Origin: Actinomycetes bacterium
GTDB lineage: Bacteria > Actinomycetota > Acidimicrobiia > Acidimicrobiales > RAAP-2
Assembly: GCA_021778895.1 (NCBI GenBank)
Contig: JAJYBR010000001.1
Location: 124,001-188,000, forward strand
DNA length: 64,000 nucleotides
Direction: 5' to 3'
Numbering within the stretch: the stretch's first letter is position 1; every line of letters begins with the position of its first letter. This document shows, one piece after another, positions 58,914-64,000 of the stretch. The position numbers were made by a program, and so were the translations under genes. The notes beneath the pieces were generated by a model. It saw nothing but the letters and a program-made list of their open reading frames with translations, made no database searches and was not told where the DNA came from.

Positions 58914-59980
58914 GCTTCGGCGTCTACGTCCACGTCCCGTTCTGCGCGGAACGGTGCGACTACTGCGCCTTCGCCACCTACGCGGACCGCGACCACCTGC
59001 GCGATCCCTACGTGGCCGCGCTGCACACCGAGCTCGCGCGCACGGCCGCCGAGCGCCCGGTCGCGACCTCGGTCTTCTTCGGCGGCGGCACGCCCTCGCG
59101 CCTGCCGGCAGCCGACCTCGTGGGCGTGCTGGGCGACATCGCGCGCACCGCCGACGCCGAGGTGACCGTCGAGTGCAATCCCGAGGACGCCTCGCTGGAG
59201 CGCCTGCGCGCCTACCGGGCGGGGGGCGTGACGCGCATGTCCTTCGGCGTGCAGTCGACCCAGGCTCCCGTGCTGGCCGACCTCGGCCGGCGCCACGGGG
59301 TGGGCGCCCACGTCGCGGTGGCGGCCGCGGTCACCGAGGCCGGGTTCACCGACTGGAACATGGACCTGATCATCGGCTCGCGCGCCGAATCGCTCGACGA
59401 CGTCGAGCGCACCTTGGAGGACATCCTCGGCCTGGCGACGCCCCCGCCGCACCTGAGCTGCTATGTCTTGACCCCCGAGCCGGCCACCCCGCTCGGGCGC
59501 GACCCGCGCCGGCACCCCGACGAGGATGCCACAGCGGAGGCGTACGACCTGGTGGGGAAGCGACTCGAGGCCGCGGGGTACCGCTGGGAGGAGATCTCGA
59601 ACTGGGCGCGCCCCGGCCACGAGTCGCGCCACAACCAGCTCTACTGGGACCAGGGCGACTACCAGGGCGTGGGTTCGGCGGCGCACTCGCACCACGCGGG
59701 GCGGCGCTGGTGGAACGTCCGCACTCCCGACCGCTACATCCGACTCCTCGAGGCGGGGCGCTCGCCGGTGGCCGGCGAGGAGGTCCTCGACGACGAGACG
59801 CGGGCCTTCGAGCGTGACTCGCTGGCCTTGCGCACCCGCCGGGGGGTCCCGGTCGAGGCCTTCGACTCCCTCGACGAGATCGCCCACCTGGTCGATGTGC
59901 GCGCCGGGACCGTGCGCCTGGCGCCGCAGGGCCGGCTGCTGGCCAACCAGGTGATCCTGCGGTTGCGCTCGGGACGCTAG
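58910..59980 (+). CDS. hemW: Radical SAM heme chaperone HemW (HemN-like)
   Basis: A 356-residue radical SAM protein: CAERCDYCAF gives the CxxxCxxC iron-sulfur site (Cys12, 16, 19), FFGGGTPS, ECNPEDASLERLRAYRAGGVTRMSFGVQS, the GSRAESLDDVERTLEDI helix and the C-terminal HemN_C domain. The lack of the extra N-terminal cysteine and context identify it as HemW (heme insertion into respiratory enzymes) rather than HemN. In many actinobacteria hemW sits between lepA and hrcA; here it follows the photolyase gene. Confidence 0.92.
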   Translation: MSFGVYVHVPFCAERCDYCAFATYADRDHLRDPYVAALHTELARTAAERPVATSVFFGGGTPSRLPAADLVGVLGDIARTADAEVTVECNPEDASLERLRAYRAGGVTRMSFGVQSTQAPVLADLGRRHGVGAHVAVAAAVTEAGFTDWNMDLIIGSRAESLDDVERTLEDILGLATPPPHLSCYVLTPEPATPLGRDPRRHPDEDATAEAYDLVGKRLEAAGYRWEEISNWARPGHESRHNQLYWDQGDYQGVGSAAHSHHAGRRWWNVRTPDRYIRLLEAGRSPVAGEEVLDDETRAFERDSLALRTRRGVPVEAFDSLDEIAHLVDVRAGTVRLAPQGRLLANQVILRLRSGR

Positions 59981-59993
59981 GAGAGCGCTCAAG

Positions 59994-59999
59994 TATCCT
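59994..59999 (+). promoter_or_regulatory. -10 box TATCCT of glyS
   Basis: TATCCT with 6 nt to the ATG at 60006. Confidence 0.6.
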
Positions 60000-60005
60000 T
60001 GGCCG

Positions 60006-61322
60006 ATGACCGACCACCGACCCGCCGACCTGCTCGAGAAGGTCGTCAACCTCACCAAGCGTCGTGGCTTCATCTTCCAGTCCGCCGACATCTACGGGGG
60101 ATTCCGCTCGGCCTATGACTACGGCCCCCTGGGTGTCAACATGTTGCGCAACGTCAAGGCCGCGTGGTGGCGCTCGATGGTCCAGCTGCGCGACGACATC
60201 GTCGGCATCGACGCGGCGATCCTCGGCCCACCGGCGATCTGGGCCGCGTCGGGCCACCTGGAGACCTTCACCGACCCCCTGGTGGACTGCCTGCGGTGCA
60301 AGGAGCGCTGGCGCGAGGACAAGATCGACGGGGTGTGCCCCCAGTGCGGGGGGACCGAGTTTACCGAGGCCCGGGCCTTCAACCTGATGTTCAAGACCCA
60401 CGCCGGCCCCGTCGAGGGGGAGGGCGCGGCGGCCTACCTGCGTCCCGAGACCGCCCAGGGCATGTTCACCAACTTCGCCAACGTGCTCGCGGCCACCCGG
60501 CGCAAGCCGCCCTTCGGCATCGCCCAGGTGGGCAAGAGCTTCCGCAACGAGATCACGCCGCAGAACTTCGTCTTCCGCACCCGCGAGTTCGAGCAGATGG
60601 AGATGGAGTACTTCGTCCCACCCGCCGAGGCCGACCACTGGTACCGGTACTGGATCGAGACGCGCTACGCCTGGTACCGCGACCTCGGGATCCCCGAGGA
60701 CCAGCTGCGCCTGCACCAGCACGCGCCCGAGGACCTGTCGCACTACTCGCGCGGGACGACCGACGTCGAGTACCTCTTCCCGTGGGGCTTCGACGAGCTC
60801 GAGGGCGTCGCCAACCGGGGCGATTACGACCTGACCCAGCACGCGACGGCGTCGGGCGTGCGCCTCGAGTACTTCGACCAGGCGAGTGGCGAGCGCTACG
60901 TGCCCTGGGTCATCGAGCCGGCCGCTGGGGCGACGCGCGCCATGATGGCGTTCCTGCTCGCGGCCTACGCCGAGGACGAGGTCGCCGGCGAGACGCGCAT
61001 CGTGCTCCGACTCGATCCGCGCCTGTCGCCCTACCAGGTCGCCGTGCTGCCCCTGTCGCGCAAGCCCGAGCTCGAGTCGGTCGCGAAGGATGTGGCCGCA
61101 CGCCTGCGGCCCCTGGTGATGGTGGACTACGACGTCACCCAGTCGATCGGCCGCCGCTACCGCCGCCAGGACGAGATCGGGACGCCGCTGTGCGTGACGG
61201 TCGACTTCGACACTCTCGACGACCACGCGGTGACGGTGCGCGACCGAGACACGACGGCCCAGGTGCGCGTGGGGATCGGCGACCTCGTCGACGAGGTCCG
61301 CGGGCGCCTCAGCCTGATCTGA
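60006..61322 (+). CDS. glyS: Glycyl-tRNA synthetase (alpha2, GlyQS type)
   Basis: A 438-residue class II synthetase of the dimeric type: RGFIFQSADIYGGFRSAYDYGPLG, zinc-finger insert CLRCKERW...CPQC, motif 1-2 region YLRPETAQGMFTNF, QVGKSFRNEITPQNFVFRTREFEQMEMEYF and the anticodon-binding end. Slightly shorter at the C-terminus than some homologues. The last 14 bp overlap the convergent MFS gene. Leaderless-type start. Confidence 0.97.
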   Translation: MTDHRPADLLEKVVNLTKRRGFIFQSADIYGGFRSAYDYGPLGVNMLRNVKAAWWRSMVQLRDDIVGIDAAILGPPAIWAASGHLETFTDPLVDCLRCKERWREDKIDGVCPQCGGTEFTEARAFNLMFKTHAGPVEGEGAAAYLRPETAQGMFTNFANVLAATRRKPPFGIAQVGKSFRNEITPQNFVFRTREFEQMEMEYFVPPAEADHWYRYWIETRYAWYRDLGIPEDQLRLHQHAPEDLSHYSRGTTDVEYLFPWGFDELEGVANRGDYDLTQHATASGVRLEYFDQASGERYVPWVIEPAAGATRAMMAFLLAAYAEDEVAGETRIVLRLDPRLSPYQVAVLPLSRKPELESVAKDVAARLRPLVMVDYDVTQSIGRRYRRQDEIGTPLCVTVDFDTLDDHAVTVRDRDTTAQVRVGIGDLVDEVRGRLSLI

Positions 61323-62526
61323 CCGGGACGCGCCCGCGCGGGGCTCGGGCCTCGAGCAGCGTGGGGACGACGAGCACGGCGCCCAGACCAGCACCCAGCC
61401 AGCAGTCGCCCGTCCAGCCAACGCGGTCGTAGAGCTGGCCCGACACCAGGGAGCCCACCGCTGCGCCGAGGAAGCTGAAGGTCATGTAGACGCTGTTGAC
61501 CCGGCTGCGGGCGTCGGGCCGCAGCGCGTAGATGATCGACTGGTTGGTGATCTGCATGCCCTGCATGCCCGCGTCGAGGAGCACGAGCCCGACGGCCAGC
61601 CCCACGAGCGTCCCCCCACCAAGCGCCAGGACGACGAAGGCCCCGGCCACCAGGCACGCGGCGGCGACCGACGACCAGTGGGTGCCGTGGCGGTCGGCCG
61701 TGTGGCCGGCGAGATTGGCGGCGGTGACCCCCGCGACCCCGAACAGCCCGAAGAGCCCGATCTGCGCGTTGGAGTAGTGGAATGGCGCGGCGGCCAGGTG
61801 GAACGACAGCGTCGTCCAGGCGACGCTGAAGGCGCCGAAGACCACCGCCCCGTAGAGGGAGCGGCGCCGGAGGGCGCCCAAGCGGACCAGCGCAGCGGTG
61901 CCGACCAGCAGGTCGCGGTAGCGCACGCGGGGTCGGGGGGCCTCGTCGGGCAGCGTGAAGACCAGGACCACTGCCGTCACCACGAGGGCACCGGCGGCGA
62001 TGGCGTAGACGGCGCGCCAGCCCGCTCCCTGGGCGATGAGGCCCGCGAAGGTGCGCGACAGGAGCACGCCGACGAGCAGGCCCGTCATCACGCGGGCGAT
62101 GGTGCGCCCGCGCTGCGGGGGTGCGGCCAGGTCGGCCGCGAGAGGAACGATGGTCTGGGCGCCCACCGAGACCAGGCCGATGAGGAGGGCCAGGACGGCG
62201 AGCAGGGCGAAGCTGTGCATCAGCGCCGCCGCGGCCATGACGACCGCGGCCGCGAGGAAGATGACGACGAGGAGAGGGCGGCGCGCGATGAGGTCGCCCA
62301 AGGGCACCACGAGGACCAGGCCGACCGCGTAGCCCGCCTGGGTCAGGGTCACGAGAGCCGCTGCGGCGGCCGACGAGACGCGAAAGTCGACGCGGATCTG
62401 GTGCAGCAGGGGCTGGACGTAGTACAGGTTGGCGACGATGACACCGGTGGCTGCCGCCATCACGGTCAGGCGCCACGGGGCCAGAGTCGATGCGGGCACC
62501 TGGGGGTGCTCAGGCAAGGGAGGCAC
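61309..62526 (-). CDS. MFS transporter (drug/sugar efflux-like)
   Basis: A 405-residue, 12-span MFS protein: VANLYYVQPLLHQI, the A-motif-like VVPLGDLIARRPLL and a second half with GHTADRHGTHWSS. Resembles small exporters of the YdhP/AraJ group. Substrate unknown. GTG at 62526 lies 17 bp inside the upstream thioesterase gene; 14-bp overlap with glyS at the other end. Confidence 0.85.
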   Translation of the reverse strand: MPPLPEHPQVPASTLAPWRLTVMAAATGVIVANLYYVQPLLHQIRVDFRVSSAAAAALVTLTQAGYAVGLVLVVPLGDLIARRPLLVVIFLAAAVVMAAAALMHSFALLAVLALLIGLVSVGAQTIVPLAADLAAPPQRGRTIARVMTGLLVGVLLSRTFAGLIAQGAGWRAVYAIAAGALVVTAVVLVFTLPDEAPRPRVRYRDLLVGTAALVRLGALRRRSLYGAVVFGAFSVAWTTLSFHLAAAPFHYSNAQIGLFGLFGVAGVTAANLAGHTADRHGTHWSSVAAACLVAGAFVVLALGGGTLVGLAVGLVLLDAGMQGMQITNQSIIYALRPDARSRVNSVYMTFSFLGAAVGSLVSGQLYDRVGWTGDCWLGAGLGAVLVVPTLLEARAPRGRVPVRSG

Positions 62527-62938
62527 CGGGGGGGATCGAGTAGGTGACCTGGGCCTTGGCGACCAGGTCGTCGGTGGCGCGCGACGTGATGGCCACCTCG
62601 ATGACCGCTAGGCGCCGGCCGAGCTTGAGCAGGTGCGTCTTGGCGACGACGTCGTCGAGTGGCGGTCGGCGCAGGAAGTCGATGTGGAGGCTCGTCGTGA
62701 CGGCGAGGACGACCGGGCCGACCTGGGACATCACGGCGCACCAGGCGGCCGTGTCGGCGAGCATCATCATCGCGGGACCCGACAGCGTCCCGCCGGGGCG
62801 CACGTGGTGGGGTCCCACGGGCAGGGACACACTCACCTGGGCCGCGTCGACGGACTCGACCACCGGGATCTCGGCGCCGGGGAAGGCCGCGGCCAGGATC
62901 TCCTGGAGTGCCGCCGCGTCCAGGACCGGCTCGCTCAC
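62510..62938 (-). CDS. PaaI-type hotdog thioesterase
   Basis: A 142-residue hotdog protein with GPHHVRPGGTLSGPAMMMLADTAAWCAVM, the PaaI/ACOT13-like signature of substrate pocket and active-site Asp/Ser region, then SLHIDFLRRPPLDDVV. It hydrolyses acyl- or phenylacyl-CoA. GTG start overlaps the ABC permease stop (GTGA); the downstream MFS gene overlaps its end, so the four genes from the ABC ATPase to the MFS form one unit. Confidence 0.88.
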   Translation of the reverse strand: MSEPVLDAAALQEILAAAFPGAEIPVVESVDAAQVSVSLPVGPHHVRPGGTLSGPAMMMLADTAAWCAVMSQVGPVVLAVTTSLHIDFLRRPPLDDVVAKTHLLKLGRRLAVIEVAITSRATDDLVAKAQVTYSIPPGASLA

Positions 62939-63753
62939 GTCGCCCTCCGGTAGCGCAGAGTCGCCAAGGGCACCAGGAGCGCGAGGGCTCCGATGCCCCA
63001 GACCACGGCGATCCACACCGACTGACCGTGCGCGACCCCGAGCATCAGACCGCGCACGGCGTCGGCGGCCTGGGAGACGGGCTGGTTGCGGGCGAAGGGT
63101 TGCAGCCACGAGGGCATCGACGGCACCGGGACGAAGATCGACGACGCGAAGGTCAACGGGAAGATGATGGGGAACGTCATCGCCTGGGCCGTCTCGGAGT
63201 TCGGGGCGGCGAGGCCGACGTAGGCGAACCCCCAGGAGAGCGCGTAGGCGAAGAACAGCATCAGGAGTCCGGCCTCGACGTAGGGGATGAAGCCGCCGTG
63301 GGGACGGAATCCGACCAGGAAGCCGACCCCGGTGATGACGAGGATGACGACGACGTTGCGGATCAGGTCGGACACGGTGCGACCCGCGAGCACGGCCATG
63401 CGGGCCATCGGCAACGCGCGGAACCGCTCGATGAGACCGCGCTGGAGGTCCTCGGCGAGGCCAATGGTCGTCCCGATGGCGCCGAAGATCGTCGTCTGCA
63501 CCAGGATGCCTGGGATGAGGAAGTTCACGTAGTTGGGCACGTTGATCGCCCCGCCGAAGACGTAGCGGAACAGGAGCACGAACATGATGGGCTGGATCAG
63601 GGTGAAGACGAAGGACACCGGGATCCGCACGATGGCCAAGATGTTGCGCCGGCCCATGGTCCACACGTCGCTGACCACCCAGCGCAGCGAGGGCTCGGCG
63701 CTCGAGCGCGGGGGGCTCGGTGGCGCCGTCGTGAGAGGGGGCGAGGCGCTCAC
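62935..63753 (-). CDS. ABC-2 type transporter permease (DrrB-like)
   Basis: A 272-residue ABC-2 permease with six helices: FVFTLIQPIMFVLLFRYVFGG, IPGILVQTTIFGAIGTTIGLAEDLQRGLIERFRALPMARMAVLAGR (conserved cytoplasmic loop), and ITGVGFLVGFRPHGG. Typical of DrrB exporters in actinobacteria that pair with a DrrA ATPase, and the ATPase gene overlaps it by GTGA. Substrates of homologues include daunorubicin and lipids; unknown here. Confidence 0.92.
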   Translation of the reverse strand: MSASPPLTTAPPSPPRSSAEPSLRWVVSDVWTMGRRNILAIVRIPVSFVFTLIQPIMFVLLFRYVFGGAINVPNYVNFLIPGILVQTTIFGAIGTTIGLAEDLQRGLIERFRALPMARMAVLAGRTVSDLIRNVVVILVITGVGFLVGFRPHGGFIPYVEAGLLMLFFAYALSWGFAYVGLAAPNSETAQAMTFPIIFPLTFASSIFVPVPSMPSWLQPFARNQPVSQAADAVRGLMLGVAHGQSVWIAVVWGIGALALLVPLATLRYRRAT

Positions 63754-64000
63754 CGGCGCCTCCGGCCGCGAACCGCGGGCACCGACTCGGCGGCCTCGTC
63801 CTCGGCGTGGTGCCCCGTCAGGGTGAGGAAGACGTCGTCGAGACTCGGCTCGCGCAGGGCGAGGCCCGTCACCGACAGCGCTGCGGCATCGACGCGGCGC
63901 AGGGACTCGGCTGCGGCCGCGGGTCCGTCGTCGACCGTCAGGTCCACCACGGTGCCCTCGACGAAGGCGGGCTTGGCGGCGACGTCGGCGAGCAGGGCGC
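63750..64000 (-). CDS. ABC transporter ATP-binding protein (DrrA-like), C-terminal part cut by window edge
   Basis: The frame runs from the window end to a TGA at 63750-63752, leaving about 83 residues of the C-terminus: TVDDGPAAAAESLRRVDAAAL and LREPSLDDVFLTLTGHHAED, the closing helix and DrrA-type tail of exporter ATPases. The nucleotide-binding motifs lie outside the window. Partner of the ABC-2 permease above. Confidence 0.85.
   Translation of the reverse strand, partial: ALLADVAAKPAFVEGTVVDLTVDDGPAAAAESLRRVDAAALSVTGLALREPSLDDVFLTLTGHHAEDEAAESVPAVRGRRRR

Noticed and set aside
1..64000. Mobile element, prophage or defence island
   Set aside because: No transposase, integrase, terminal repeats, restriction or toxin genes were seen; the composition looks even throughout apart from short regulatory A/T patches.

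Overview
The window is 64 kb of very GC-rich (roughly 70% by eye) chromosomal DNA that is almost entirely coding, with short intergenic gaps (none above about 180 bp) and many 4-base GTGA/ATGA stop-start overlaps. Gene content and order point to a free-living actinobacterium: F420 biosynthesis genes (cofD/cofE), an F420-type luciferase-like oxidoreductase, PAC2 protein, alpha2 glycyl-tRNA synthetase, the lepA-hrcA-dnaJ2-rsmE-HIT-phoH-ybeY-corC-era block and the uppS-recO-glyS neighbourhood. Acidimicrobiia is my best guess at class; this is inference, not proof. I see no insertion sequence, prophage, integron or CRISPR array.

Region 1 (1-16.4 kb) is an envelope and F420 region: the tail of a Ppx/GppA phosphatase, a GNAT acetyltransferase, a GT2 glycosyltransferase, a NlpC/P60 peptidoglycan hydrolase, an unusual tRNA-Leu(UAA), a sugar-nucleotidyltransferase (manC type), cofE-cofD, then a coupled run of glycosyltransferases, a GDP-sugar reductase-like epimerase, a 1076-residue GT2/multispan protein and its secreted partner. 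Region 2 (16.4-31.3 kb) holds ftsH, a CPBP protease, large GT-C-like membrane proteins, phosphomannomutase (manB type) with a Trm112-like small protein, a thiolase, an archaeal-type riboflavin synthase, a luciferase-like oxidoreductase and more envelope proteins. manC, manB, fbiA/fbiB and the glycosyltransferases recall the mannose/rhamnose/F420 neighbourhood of mycobacterial chromosomes.

Region 3 (31.3-44 kb) is mixed housekeeping: a phosphate-type MFS transporter preceded by five 11-bp phased repeats that look like a PHO box, an odd SDR, YciI, methyltransferase, tRNA-Ala(GGC), hydrolase, leuS, YgjP-type peptidase, PAC2, aminoglycoside-phosphotransferase-like kinase, two tandem thioredoxins, a FolP2-like protein and holA, with rpsT convergent. 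Region 4 (44-64 kb) is the translation/stress block: lepA, a CIRCE operator with hrcA-dnaJ-rsmE, HIT-phoH-ybeY-corC-era, then a TSUP permease, dinG, uppS, recO, photolyase, hemW, glyS, an MFS exporter, a PaaI-type thioesterase and the end of a DrrAB-like ABC exporter.

The strongest leads are (a) an archaeal-type riboflavin synthase in a bacterial context, followed by a four-fold GTTAC repeat before a thiolase gene; (b) a tRNA-Leu(UAA) with a short, class I variable loop in a genome where I could find only three in-frame TTA codons in the window; and (c) a strikingly regular leaderless promoter layout: a TANNNT box 6-9 nt before the start codon of about twenty genes.
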